Assembly (NCBI RefSeq): GCF_002157465.1
Contig: NZ_NHOC01000007.1
Location: 1-64,000, forward strand
DNA: 64,000 nucleotides
Direction of reading: 5' to 3'
From: Butyricicoccus porcorum
GTDB lineage: Bacteria; Bacillota; Clostridia; Oscillospirales; Butyricicoccaceae
Below the pieces are notes generated by a model. The model was not told the DNA's origin and made no database searches. It saw nothing but the letters and a program-made list of their open reading frames with translations. Positions 25,053 through 33,935 of this stretch are shown here, one piece after another (the first letter of the stretch is position 1; every line of letters starts with the position of its first letter). The position numbers and the translations under genes were made by a program.

Positions 25053-27434
25053 ATGAATTGCTCAAAAATTATGGACAACATGGAGGTCTACCTGCGAAGT
25101 GACCTTCGCAAAGACCTCGACGAGGCCAATGCGCAGGACCTGCACCATGCACTGTCCAAGGCGATCATGTCAGAAATTGCCGAGCCGTGGAAAGAAAGCC
25201 TGCTTCTTCACCAGGCAGGACGCCATGCATATTATATGTCTGCGGAATTCCTCATCGGCCGCGCGATTTACAACAACCTGCTCTGCCTTGGCATCTACGA
25301 CGAGGTCGAGGAGAAGTTCAAGGAAAGGGGTCTCGACCTGTCTATGCTGGAAGAGGTTGAGGACGCATCGCTCGGCAACGGCGGCCTGGGCCGTCTGGCA
25401 GCTTGCTTCCTGGACTCCGCAGCAACGCTCGACCTGCCGCTCGACGGCTATGGCATCCGCTACCGCTACGGCCTGTTCAAGCAGTATATTCAGGACGGCT
25501 TCCAGAAGGAGACCGCGGATGACTGGACCCGTTTCGGCGATCCGTGGAGCATCCGTTCCGACTCCGATGCAGTTCTGGTCAAGTTTGCAGACCAGACCGT
25601 CCGCGCAGTACCGTATGATATTCCGATCATCGGCTACGGCACCAAGCACATCGGCAACCTGCGCCTGTGGCAGGCAGAGTCCATCTCTTCCTTCGACTTC
25701 AACGAGTTCAATGCGCAGCATTACGATGCATCCGTCCGCGAGAAGAACCGCGCAGAGGACATCTCCCGCGTTCTGTACCCGAACGACTCCACCGACGAGG
25801 GCAAGAAGCTCCGCCTGAAGCAGCAGTATTTCTTCTGCTCTGCATCCCTTCAGGACATCATCAAGAAGTACAAGGCAAATCACGGCAATGATTTCACCCG
25901 TTTTGCTGAGTTCAACGCAATCCAGCTGAACGATACCCATCCGGTTATCTCGATTCCGGAGCTCGTCCGCCTGCTGACCACCTATGAGGGCGTTGAGTTC
26001 CGTCAGGCCGTTGAGATTGCGCAGAAGACCTTCGCTTACACCAACCACACCATCCTGCCGGAGGCGCTGGAGAAGTGGAACAAGCATCTGCTGATTGCTG
26101 TTGTACCGGAAATCTACGAGATCATCGAGAAGATCAACAACATGTTCATTGACGAGCTGTACAAGCAGCAGCGCAACCCGGATTTCATCCAGGATGTACA
26201 GATCATCAAGCACGACATGGTTCACATGGCAAACCTTGCGATGTACGGCTCCAGCTACGTCAACGGCGTTGCTGCGATCCACACCGAGATTCTGAAGAAG
26301 AACACCCTGCACTCGTTCTATGAACTGTGGCCGGAGCGCTTCCAGAACAAGACCAACGGCATCACGCAGCGCCGCTGGCTGGCGATGAACAACCGCGAGC
26401 TGTCTGCGCTGATTACCCGCCTGCTTGGCTCGGATGCGTGGGTTACCGACCTGACTCAGCTCAAGAAGCTGGAGAAGTATGCGCATGACGAAGCGGTTCT
26501 GGACGAGTTCTGGAACATCAAGCACCAGAAGAAGCGCCAGCTCGGCATGTTCATGCTCAAGCACGACGGCACTGCGCCGATCAAGGGCTCGATCTATGAT
26601 ATCCAGATCAAGCGTCTGCATGAGTACAAGCGCCAGTTCCTGAACGCACTGTCCATCCTGTACATTTACTACGGTATCAAGGACGGTTCCATCCAGGACT
26701 TCTACCCGACCACGTTCATTTTCGGCGCAAAGGCTGCTCCGGGCTATGACCGTGCAAAGGGCATCATCAAGCTCATCAACGAGATTGCGCGTCTGATTGA
26801 GAATGACGGTCAGGTACGTGACAAGATCCGCGTTGTCTTTGTCTCCAACTACAACGTATCCTATGCGGAGAAGCTGGTTGCGGCTGCAAATGTATCCGAG
26901 CAGATTTCTACCGCAGGCACCGAGGCTTCCGGTACCGGTAACATGAAGCTGATGCTCAACGGCGCAGTTACGCTGGGTACGATGGACGGTGCAAACGTCG
27001 AGATTGTCGAAGAGGCAGGTCTCGAGAACGAATACATCTTCGGCGGCACAGTCGAAGAGATCGAGCGTCAGGAGAACAACAACTATATCCCGTACAACAT
27101 TTACAACGGCGATCCGAAGATCAAGCGCGTTATGGAAGCACTGGTCAACGGCACGCTCAACGATGGCGGCACGGGTATCTTCCGCGAGCTGTATGATTCC
27201 ATCATCCATAAGGTTGACTGGGGTCAGAGCCATCCGGATAAGTACTTCCTCATGTACGACTTCCAGAGCTATGTCGACACCAAGCTGCGTCTGAACCGCG
27301 ATTACCGCGACAAGTATGCATTTGCATCCAAGTGCTGGATGAACATCTGCAATGCAGGCAAGTTCAGCTCTGACCGCACCATCCAGGACTATGCTGCCAA
27401 CATCTGGCACATTGATCCGGTTGAGTTCGAGTAA
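25053..27434 (+). CDS. glgP: glycogen/starch phosphorylase
   Basis: 793 residues. PLP-dependent phosphorolysis of alpha-1,4-glucan to glucose 1-phosphate. The PLP site is EASGTGNMKLMLNGAVTLGT with Lys632. GNGGLGRLAACFLDS and IKRLHEYKRQFLNAL are glucan phosphorylase signatures. Length is slightly below the usual 800-830. Codon choice is strongly biased toward C/G-ending codons with few rare ones, as in highly expressed genes, and this creates long meaningless open frames on the other strand. AGAAAGGTGG precedes the ATG. It works with glgX and glcK further along this window. Confidence 0.96.
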   Translation: MNCSKIMDNMEVYLRSDLRKDLDEANAQDLHHALSKAIMSEIAEPWKESLLLHQAGRHAYYMSAEFLIGRAIYNNLLCLGIYDEVEEKFKERGLDLSMLEEVEDASLGNGGLGRLAACFLDSAATLDLPLDGYGIRYRYGLFKQYIQDGFQKETADDWTRFGDPWSIRSDSDAVLVKFADQTVRAVPYDIPIIGYGTKHIGNLRLWQAESISSFDFNEFNAQHYDASVREKNRAEDISRVLYPNDSTDEGKKLRLKQQYFFCSASLQDIIKKYKANHGNDFTRFAEFNAIQLNDTHPVISIPELVRLLTTYEGVEFRQAVEIAQKTFAYTNHTILPEALEKWNKHLLIAVVPEIYEIIEKINNMFIDELYKQQRNPDFIQDVQIIKHDMVHMANLAMYGSSYVNGVAAIHTEILKKNTLHSFYELWPERFQNKTNGITQRRWLAMNNRELSALITRLLGSDAWVTDLTQLKKLEKYAHDEAVLDEFWNIKHQKKRQLGMFMLKHDGTAPIKGSIYDIQIKRLHEYKRQFLNALSILYIYYGIKDGSIQDFYPTTFIFGAKAAPGYDRAKGIIKLINEIARLIENDGQVRDKIRVVFVSNYNVSYAEKLVAAANVSEQISTAGTEASGTGNMKLMLNGAVTLGTMDGANVEIVEEAGLENEYIFGGTVEEIERQENNNYIPYNIYNGDPKIKRVMEALVNGTLNDGGTGIFRELYDSIIHKVDWGQSHPDKYFLMYDFQSYVDTKLRLNRDYRDKYAFASKCWMNICNAGKFSSDRTIQDYAANIWHIDPVEFE

Positions 27435-27461
27435 TTCACCGTTTGAAATAACAGATATGCC

Positions 27462-27501
27462 AATGTCGGCATCGCCCTTGCGGCGATGCCGACATTTTTT
27501 T
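27462..27501 (+). terminator. terminator of glgP
   Basis: The 15-bp perfect stem AATGTCGGCATCGCC / GGCGATGCCGACATT is followed by T7. Confidence 0.92.
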
Positions 27502-27514
27502 GCACAGGAACGTC

Positions 27515-27618
27515 ATATAATGAAACAATACGGCTTTTCTATATATGCGTCGGGAAAAAATGTAAAAAATGACGAAAGCCCCCTCGTAATTTGTGCATGA
27601 TTGCGATATAATGAAACA
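27515..27618 (+). promoter_or_regulatory. duplicated -10-like element upstream of ppk1
   Basis: ATATAATGAAACA occurs exactly at 27515-27527 and again at 27606-27618. Each contains TATAAT. The second, 60 bases before the ppk1 start, is the better promoter candidate (spacer 17 to a weak TCGTAA). Confidence 0.5.
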
Positions 27619-27678
27619 GGGACAGCCCTGCTGTGATACAACAGAATGAATAACAGGATAAGAAGGAGGGCGGCTGAC

Positions 27679-29862
27679 ATGCTTCCCAAGGAATTGCTGG
27701 TCAACCGGGAGTTGAGCTGGCTGGAATTTAATAAACGAGTGCTTTCCGAAGCGCTGCGCGCGGATGTGCCGCTGTTTGAACGGCTGAAATTTGCTGCCAT
27801 CTATTTTTCCAATCTGGACGAGTTCTTCATGGTGCGCGTCGGCTCGCTGACCGACCAGAGCATTATGGATCCCGATAAGCTCGATGACAAGACCGGCTGG
27901 AATGCGGCAGAACAGGTTGCACGTATGCTCGAAATGGTGCACTCCTTTGAGCCGATGACCGAAGAGATGTATACCTCCCTTGTCATTGAGCTCAAGCAGC
28001 ACAGCATCGACTTCATCAATTTTAAGAAGATCAGCAATATGGACGAGATGATTGCGCAGAAGTATTTTACCGAGGAGATCAAGCCGTTGCTTTCGCCGCA
28101 GATTGTCGACCGACATCATCCGTTCCCATTCCTGCGCAACAAGGAAAAATATGTCGTCACCTGTCACAACAACAAAAACGGCGGGGAACGGTTTGGGGTT
28201 ATCCCGATCGGCCATCTGCCGGATTATTTCGTCGTCAGCTTTGACGGGCGCAAAAAGGTGTTGTTCACGTGCGACATTGTGGAGCACTTTATTGGGCAGC
28301 TGTTTACCAAGCAGAAAATCGTTGAAAAGGCGACCATTCGCGTCACGAGAAATGCGGATATTGCGGTGGATGAGGCATTGCTGGATTATGATATGGACTT
28401 CCGAGGCGTGATGCAGGAGCTGCTCAAAAAGCGCCGCCGTCTGTTTGCTGTCCGTTTGCAGATGTCCTGCAAGTCGGAAAAAATTCAGAAATATCTCTGT
28501 GAGCATCTGGAAGTCACGCTTCCGGGCGTTTTCATCCAAAAAATTCCGCTTGATTTTGGCTTTGGCTTTTCCCTTGCCGGGAAGGCGAAGGAAACCGATA
28601 TCTCGCTGTTTTATCCGGAGCGCAAGCCGCAGGTTCCGGCAGTGTATCATCAGAATATCCCGATCCGTACACTGGCGGACAATGAGATCCTGCTGGCGTA
28701 TCCGTTCCACAGCTATAATCCGTTCCTCAACATGCTGTATGAGGCGGCAGATGACCCGGAGGTCGTTTCCATCAAGATTTCCCTGTATCGTCTGGCTGGG
28801 CACAGCAAGGTGGTTTCCGCGCTGTGCTATGCGGCGGACCGTGGCAAAGATGTGCTGTGCATGCTGGAGCTGCGTGCGCGCTTCGACGAGCAGAGCAACA
28901 TTGATTATTCCGCAATCCTGGAGGAGGCAGGCTGCCGCGTCATCTACGGACTGAGTGACTACAAGGTGCACGCAAAGCTGTGCCTGATTACGCGCAAGGA
29001 TGCCGACGGCAACGTCAGCTATACCACTCAGGTCGGCACGGGCAACTATAACGAGAAGACGTCCGAGCAGTATACCGATCTGTGCTTTATCACCAACGAG
29101 GAGGCCGTCGGGCGCGATGCGACCGAAGTGTTCAATAATCTCTCCATCGGTGAGACGACGGAACAGACGGAATCGCTTTGGGTTGCGCCGCACTGCTACC
29201 GCACACATGTGCTGGAGCTGCTCGACCGCGAGATCGAGGTGCAGAAGAACGGCGGGCATGGTTATGTAGCGATGAAGATCAATTCGTTCAACGATGTCGG
29301 TATCATGGAAAAAATGATCGAGGCGTCACAGGCGGGTGTAGAAATCCATCTGTATATCCGTGGTATTTGCTGTCTGCGCCCGGGAATTGAGGGCAGTACG
29401 GACAACATTACCATTCGTGCGATAATTGGCCGCTATCTGGAGCATTCGCGCATCTTTGTCTTTGGCGAGGGCGAGCGCCAGCGCATTTATCTCGGTTCGG
29501 GCGATCTGCTCAACCGCAATACGCAGCGCCGCGTCGAGATTTTTGCGGAGCCGAAATCGAAGGAAATTCGCAAGCAGCTGTTGTATATTATGAAGACATT
29601 GGAAACCGACAACAGCCAGTCGTGGCTGATGCAGCCGGATGGCACCTATGAGCGCGTCGTCTGTCGCGAAGGAGAACGCCCAGTCAACAGCCAGATGAAG
29701 CTGTATGACTATTTTAACTGCGATACCGTGACGGCATCCGCCATTCCACCCGCAGCGAAACAGAAGCCGGTTGTTGCTGCCGCGCCGAAAGCGTCGCAGC
29801 CGAAATCACAGCCGAAACCCGGATTTTTCCGGCGGCTGTTGGATAGTCTGTTCAAAAAATAA
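27679..29862 (+). CDS. ppk: polyphosphate kinase 1
   Basis: 727 residues from the ATG at 27679, which has GAAGGAGGGCGG upstream. An ATG 33 bases earlier has no binding site. It makes long-chain polyphosphate from ATP. Domains in order: N-terminal helical domain (NRELSWLEFNKRVL, FFMVRVGSL), middle domain, and two phospholipase D-like halves with the autophosphorylated histidine in DYKVHAKLCLITRK and a second in EHSRIFVFGEGE. The C-terminus has an added tail of about 40 residues: an Ala/Pro/Lys/Ser linker, then a basic amphipathic helix GFFRRLLDSLFKK. Such a tail is not part of the core enzyme and may target membrane or partner. A secreted WG-repeat protein and a PstS-like lipoprotein follow. 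Confidence 0.95.
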   Translation: MLPKELLVNRELSWLEFNKRVLSEALRADVPLFERLKFAAIYFSNLDEFFMVRVGSLTDQSIMDPDKLDDKTGWNAAEQVARMLEMVHSFEPMTEEMYTSLVIELKQHSIDFINFKKISNMDEMIAQKYFTEEIKPLLSPQIVDRHHPFPFLRNKEKYVVTCHNNKNGGERFGVIPIGHLPDYFVVSFDGRKKVLFTCDIVEHFIGQLFTKQKIVEKATIRVTRNADIAVDEALLDYDMDFRGVMQELLKKRRRLFAVRLQMSCKSEKIQKYLCEHLEVTLPGVFIQKIPLDFGFGFSLAGKAKETDISLFYPERKPQVPAVYHQNIPIRTLADNEILLAYPFHSYNPFLNMLYEAADDPEVVSIKISLYRLAGHSKVVSALCYAADRGKDVLCMLELRARFDEQSNIDYSAILEEAGCRVIYGLSDYKVHAKLCLITRKDADGNVSYTTQVGTGNYNEKTSEQYTDLCFITNEEAVGRDATEVFNNLSIGETTEQTESLWVAPHCYRTHVLELLDREIEVQKNGGHGYVAMKINSFNDVGIMEKMIEASQAGVEIHLYIRGICCLRPGIEGSTDNITIRAIIGRYLEHSRIFVFGEGERQRIYLGSGDLLNRNTQRRVEIFAEPKSKEIRKQLLYIMKTLETDNSQSWLMQPDGTYERVVCREGERPVNSQMKLYDYFNCDTVTASAIPPAAKQKPVVAAAPKASQPKSQPKPGFFRRLLDSLFKK

Positions 29863-29884
29863 TACAAAATTATACAGCGCAGAT

Positions 29885-29930
29885 GGCACAGCTGACCTGC
29901 CCAAATCGGACGGGCGGCTGTGCCGTTTTT
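29885..29930 (+). terminator. terminator of ppk1
   Basis: GGCACAGC / GCTGTGCC forms the outer stem, with an inner CCTGCCC/GGGCGG arm, followed by GTTTTT. Confidence 0.8.
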
Positions 29931-30030
29931 GCATTATGGCAGAATGTTTACAATACAAACCTTGACAGCGCGATAATACCTGCTTAGAATAATAAAATGA
30001 TACCGAATACAAACAAGTAGGAGTGATAGT

Positions 30031-31506
30031 ATGAAAAAGCGGGCAGCTGGCCGGGCAGCCGGCATGATTGTTGTATCTGCGCTGCTCTGCGCGGCTGTTG
30101 CGGCGCAGCCACAGCCGCGTGCGCCGCAGGACACAGGCTCCGCGCCGGAGGAAAAACCGGCGGCCGCAGAGCTGAGGCCCAATACAGAGGATGTCCTGTT
30201 TGAGATACAGGAACCGGTCGGCATTGCGCGCGCCATCGGCGTCAGGGATACACTGACGCCCGCCTCCGATTATGGGCAGATTCTGCCGTATGCTGCAAAA
30301 GTGATTGGCTGGAAGCAGGATGGCACACCGGTTTACCGCTATGCACTTGCGGATTCTGCCGGAGAATTGGTCACCAATCCGGTTTATACCTCTGTGGAGC
30401 GCAAAACCTGTCAGGATCAGCTGATCTGGTTGATGGTGCAGGACACGGAGGAGGGCACACGTGTTTCCTGTGCCGCACACGACGGCAGTTGGGTACTCGG
30501 CCCGTTTGACGGCAGCATTACCGTGAACGAAAGCTGTATTTTTGTTCAGCGCACCGGAAACTCGGTCACAACGGTGTATGACAGCGATGGTAAGATCATC
30601 GGGCAAGTGAACGGCGTTGTCTCGTCGTGCACGGATGGCATCATTGTGAGTCGGGAGAGCGCAGAGGACACCACGATCTGGCATATCAGTGACGCAGATT
30701 CCACTGAGAGCCGCGCTGCGCTCGCGGCTGTGAAGGTCGGTGCATTTTCTGACGGTACTGCGACGGTACAGCTCACAGAGAATGAATGGGGCTTTATCGA
30801 CGAGGACGGCACGGTAACAGAGGTGGATGCGGCCTGGCTGGATGAGAGCTGTGACGGTTATGCGCTGGCAAAGAATGCCGAAGGCAAGTTCGGCGTGCTC
30901 GATTCATCCGGCAAGACTGTGGCAAAATTCCAGTATAGCAATGGCACGCAGTGCGGCGATGCGCTTCCGCTGTATCAGTTGTGGGAAACAGAGGACGAAT
31001 GCATGGTTCTCAGCGCCGCGATGGGGCAGAAGCTGATGCTGCCGAAGGATCTGAATGCACAGCAGCTGATTGCACTGCCGGAGAGCTACTTCGCCTATAC
31101 TGATGCGGAGGGAAATTCGGTTGTATTTGACGATCTCGAGAGCTTTGCGTTTGAGGGCGAGGCATCGTTTTACCGGCAGGGCAGAGAGCGGATGATAGTC
31201 GCTCTGGAGGACGGCTATCAGGTCTTTGATCTCGAAGAGGCCAAGGTCGGCAAGCTGCGCCCGTATCTATATACCGCGCCGCAAACGCAGGCCGCATATG
31301 ACGACTCTGTGTTTACGATTACCGATCCGGAGACCGGCTTGCAGGGCATCGGCGATACCAAGGGACGCATTGTGCTCGAGCCGGAATATAACAGCATTTC
31401 CAGCGTGGACGGTTCGTATTTTGCGGCAGTATCTGGCTGCTGGTCGGGCATTGTGGATTCCAATGGCGATTGGATTGTCCGGACAATGCTCACGGGTATA
31501 AATTGA
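30031..31506 (+). CDS. secreted WG-repeat protein
   Basis: 491 residues. The N-terminus is an export signal (KKR, then GMIVVSALLCAAVAAQ) with cleavage likely near Ala-Gln, followed by a Pro/Ala/Glu-rich spacer. The rest is a string of weak WG/KWG-type repeats, seen as WGFIDEDGTVTEVDAAWLDE, FGVLDSSGKTVAKFQYSNGT and LQGIGDTKGRIVLEPEYNSI. These repeats build a beta-propeller-like, probably binding, domain with no enzymatic residues. TAGGAGTGATAGT precedes the ATG. The next gene, a lipoprotein, starts 15 bases after this stop, so the two form an operon. Function unknown. Confidence 0.75.
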   Translation: MKKRAAGRAAGMIVVSALLCAAVAAQPQPRAPQDTGSAPEEKPAAAELRPNTEDVLFEIQEPVGIARAIGVRDTLTPASDYGQILPYAAKVIGWKQDGTPVYRYALADSAGELVTNPVYTSVERKTCQDQLIWLMVQDTEEGTRVSCAAHDGSWVLGPFDGSITVNESCIFVQRTGNSVTTVYDSDGKIIGQVNGVVSSCTDGIIVSRESAEDTTIWHISDADSTESRAALAAVKVGAFSDGTATVQLTENEWGFIDEDGTVTEVDAAWLDESCDGYALAKNAEGKFGVLDSSGKTVAKFQYSNGTQCGDALPLYQLWETEDECMVLSAAMGQKLMLPKDLNAQQLIALPESYFAYTDAEGNSVVFDDLESFAFEGEASFYRQGRERMIVALEDGYQVFDLEEAKVGKLRPYLYTAPQTQAAYDDSVFTITDPETGLQGIGDTKGRIVLEPEYNSISSVDGSYFAAVSGCWSGIVDSNGDWIVRTMLTGIN

Positions 31507-31520
31507 GGAGGCGAGCGACG

Positions 31521-32462
31521 ATGAAGAACAGAAACGGTTTGTTCGCGGCGGTGCTGTGCACCGTCCTGCTGGCGGGCTGCGGTGCGGCTCCGGTGCAGGA
31601 GGGAAGCGCAGCAGGCTCGGCTTCTGAGGAACCGGCACAGTCTGCGACGGTGGAAAAGATTCCCGCAGACGGACTGGAAGCCTTTGGCGGCTGTGAATCG
31701 CTCAGCCTGCCCGGAAATCTGGCGGCAGCCGCGGCGACTGGCGGCGATTATGAGGATGCTTCCGCCCTCACTTCGTTTTATGGCACGAGTGAGGAGGCGT
31801 GGCAGCGACTGCTGGACGGAGATCTGGATATCGTGCTGGCGTATGCGCCGGACAGTGAGACCGAGGCGAAGCTGAAGGAACAGGGCGTTTTATTGCAGCC
31901 GGTCGGCACAGATGCACTGGTCTTTCTGGCAGGCAGCGCACAGGAATCTTCCGCAGCATTGACACGGGACGAGATTGCAGCAGCCTATAAGGGCAGCTCG
32001 GCAAACTGGAAGGGCTATGCATCCGCGCCCAGCGCGGACAGCCGAAAGCTGTTTGCACAGCTGTTTGGTGCGGACAGCGCTGGCGTGCAGGTAAAGGATG
32101 GAGAGGATATGCTGACAGCGGCTTGCCCGCATACAGCAGGAACCCTCTGCTATACAACCTGGCTGGAGATGCAGGAAAACGGCATTCCGCAGGGCACTGC
32201 GGTCGTTGCGGTGGATGGTATCATGCCGACTGTGCAGACGCTGACAGAGGCCGCAGGTTCTGCGGTGTATCCGCTGCGGGCACAGTATTCTCTTGCCGTA
32301 TGCGGCGGGCTGGAGGAAGACGATCCCGCGATGCTGTTTTATCGCTGGCTGACGTCGGAGGACGGCATGAACTGGCTTGCGGAAGCTGTTGCTGCACCCC
32401 AGGGCGGGGATGCTGCGGATAACACGCAAAGCGAAGAGGAAGCCGGTTCCGGTGAAAGCTGA
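31521..32462 (+). CDS. PstS-like substrate-binding lipoprotein
   Basis: 313 residues from the ATG at 31521, with GAGGAGGCGAGC upstream. Lipoprotein signal with lipobox LLAGC (Cys20). The body resembles periplasmic-binding-protein type II domains of the PstS group: DLDIVLAYAPDSE, then TDALVFLAGSAQ, then LTRDEIAAAYKGSSANWKG, which corresponds to the PstS element near the phosphate site. I do not see a clear phosphate-binding SGT motif, so the ligand is uncertain. No permease or ATPase is adjacent, so it may sense rather than transport. Same operon as the WG-repeat protein, downstream of ppk1. Confidence 0.68.
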   Translation: MKNRNGLFAAVLCTVLLAGCGAAPVQEGSAAGSASEEPAQSATVEKIPADGLEAFGGCESLSLPGNLAAAAATGGDYEDASALTSFYGTSEEAWQRLLDGDLDIVLAYAPDSETEAKLKEQGVLLQPVGTDALVFLAGSAQESSAALTRDEIAAAYKGSSANWKGYASAPSADSRKLFAQLFGADSAGVQVKDGEDMLTAACPHTAGTLCYTTWLEMQENGIPQGTAVVAVDGIMPTVQTLTEAAGSAVYPLRAQYSLAVCGGLEEDDPAMLFYRWLTSEDGMNWLAEAVAAPQGGDAADNTQSEEEAGSGES

Positions 32463-32490
32463 TACTCCTTCTTGCGGGAGTATACTTATT
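32461..32490 (+). terminator. weak terminator after lipoprotein gene
   Basis: The 7-bp stem ATACTCC / GGAGTAT starts right after the stop codon and is followed by ACTTATT. The T run is poor, so termination may be partial. Confidence 0.5.
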
Positions 32491-32512
32491 CAGAATTATT
32501 TTGGGTTAGTGC

Positions 32513-32541
32513 TTGACAGTTTGCTGACAGCATGATATCAT
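32513..32541 (+). promoter_or_regulatory. promoter of luxR-type gene
   Basis: Consensus TTGACA, a 17-base spacer and TATCAT. The predicted start is near 32548, directly before a terminator hairpin. Confidence 0.78.
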
Positions 32542-32555
32542 ATCCCTGTAAAACA

Positions 32556-32598
32556 AAGGCGTTTTATGGTTTTTTACCGTAGAACGCCTTCTTTTTTT
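32556..32598 (+). terminator. intrinsic terminator inside the luxR-type leader (possible attenuator)
   Basis: AAGGCGTT / AACGCCTT stem with an inner GGT/ACC arm, then C and T7. It lies between a strong promoter and the SD GGAGG at 32604-32608 of the regulator, so most transcripts from that promoter should stop after about 50 nucleotides unless termination is relieved. Confidence 0.8.
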
Positions 32599-32616
32599 AT
32601 GTTGGAGGCGACAAAT

Positions 32617-33381
32617 TTGCATATACAGGAAGCCAATGATTGGGTAATTTTTAACAATATCACATATCAGATCCATCAGATCAGCGACTTCAATGAAATG
32701 TGCCGGAATTTTCTGGAACAGATGCATCTCCTGATGGATTTTGATGGCGCGGTCTTTTATTATTCCTCCGAACAGGAGCTGCCACAGCTGCGGCATGCAG
32801 TTTGCAATTCCTATTCAGAGCGCGTTGCAAAGGAATATCTCGACAATTATCAGAAGCTGGACTTCAGCCGCGGCCTGCTTATGGGCGGCAAGAGCATGGT
32901 TTACCGCGAGAGTGATGTCTTTTCTGAGGACGAACGCATGGAAACCGAGTGTTATCAGCGCTTTTCCAAGGCGGAGGGCTTTCATCACAGTGTCCATATC
33001 CTGCCCGCATTTGAGGGAAAAGTACTCGCAAAAATTTCATTTTACCGCCGTCGCGGGCAGCCGGATTTCCTGTATGACGATGTCTTCCTGCTGGATATGT
33101 TCAAGGAACATCTGGCGCTGCGCACTGCACGGTATTATGAAGACCGTGCGCGCCAGCACGAGAAGCTGAGCATCCATGAATGTGAGGAGCGCTTTCATCT
33201 GACGGCGCGGGAGACAACCATCCTCGGTCTGCTGATGCAGGGTCTGCCGAATGATGTCATCTGCGCACAGCTGACCATCACCAATAACACGCTGAAGAAA
33301 CATATTTTAAACATTTACAAAAAGCTGAGTATCCGCAACCGGACACAGCTGTTTAAAATGGTACGTGAATATGCTGACTGA
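32617..33381 (+). CDS. LuxR-type HTH transcriptional regulator
   Basis: 254 residues if the TTG at 32617 is used. It has GGAGG 8 bases upstream, while the ATG at 32599 sits on the T run of a terminator and has no binding site. Residues about 1-170 look like a GAF-type or unassigned sensing domain (FLEQMHLLMDFDGAVFYYSS, VHILPAFEGKVLAKISFY). The C-terminus is a LuxR/GerE helix-turn-helix: HLTARETTILGLLMQGLPND, LTITNNTLKKHILNIYKKLS. The ligand is unknown and no autoinducer synthase is nearby. The leader carries a promoter and a terminator, suggesting control by attenuation. Confidence 0.8.
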   Translation: MHIQEANDWVIFNNITYQIHQISDFNEMCRNFLEQMHLLMDFDGAVFYYSSEQELPQLRHAVCNSYSERVAKEYLDNYQKLDFSRGLLMGGKSMVYRESDVFSEDERMETECYQRFSKAEGFHHSVHILPAFEGKVLAKISFYRRRGQPDFLYDDVFLLDMFKEHLALRTARYYEDRARQHEKLSIHECEERFHLTARETTILGLLMQGLPNDVICAQLTITNNTLKKHILNIYKKLSIRNRTQLFKMVREYAD

Positions 33382-33382
33382 G

Positions 33383-33420
33383 AAAAAGGGGTTTATCTTT
33401 CGAGGAAGATAAACCCCTTG
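33383..33420 (-). terminator. strong hairpin between luxR-type gene and eamA remnant
   Basis: Perfect 14-bp stem AAGGGGTTTATCTT / AAGATAAACCCCTT with a 6-nt loop. The T run is on the minus strand (T5), and the plus side has only TTG. It probably stops readthrough from either direction. Confidence 0.7.
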
Positions 33421-33475
33421 CAGTTGATGTGAACGGAACCGGCAAAAACGGACAATGACACAACAACCCTTGAGG

Positions 33476-33935
33476 TAGGAGAATAAAACCAGCTCAGGTT
33501 GCATTTTGCAGGGCGGTATGCGTCTGCTGGGGATTTGAAAATAACTGCACGCGCCGCATGTCACAGAAGGATGCCGGGCAGATTGTCGTCATTAAGGGAC
33601 TGTGCTCGGGCTGCAGCTCGCTGCTGCTTGCACTGGCGGTAGGGGAGACGTTTCCTGAGCCTGGTTTTATTGCGCTTACAATGCTGCTGGGTTTTGTCGC
33701 ATATGGATTGAGCATTTTCTTCTATGTTCGCGCACAGCGCGAGCTTGGCGCGGCAAAAACCAGCGCGTATTATGCAATTGCACCCTTTATCGGAACTGGT
33801 CTGTCGCTGCTCCTGTTTCGACAGCGGCCATCGGTTTCGTTCCTCGTTGCGCTTGCAATCATGGCAGCCGGGACATATTTTGCGTCGACGGAGGGCAGAC
33901 CAAGCCGGAAGGCCTGCCCGCTCCGCTGGGATTAA
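33476..33935 (+). pseudogene. 5'-truncated EamA/DMT-family transporter
   Basis: Remnant of a ten-helix drug/metabolite transporter. Homology to the second EamA repeat begins near 33515 (VCWGFENNCTRRMSQKDAGQ) and runs to a stop at 33935. It contains three to four hydrophobic helices and the family signature AQRELGAAKTSAYYAIAPFIG. The whole first half is missing, and upstream the frame meets a TGA near 33471. A start at the internal ATG 33558 would give only 125 residues. This is a decayed gene, not a full transporter. Its end overlaps by 4 bases the convergent radical SAM gene. Confidence 0.8.

Noticed and set aside
25170-27410. 746-codon open frame on the minus strand opposite glgP
   Set aside because: It mirrors the strongly biased codons of glgP. 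It has no SD, no known domain and no independent promoter. A shadow frame.
27436-29259. 607-codon open frame on the minus strand opposite ppk1
   Set aside because: Same reason: an antisense shadow of a GC-rich gene with poor protein character.
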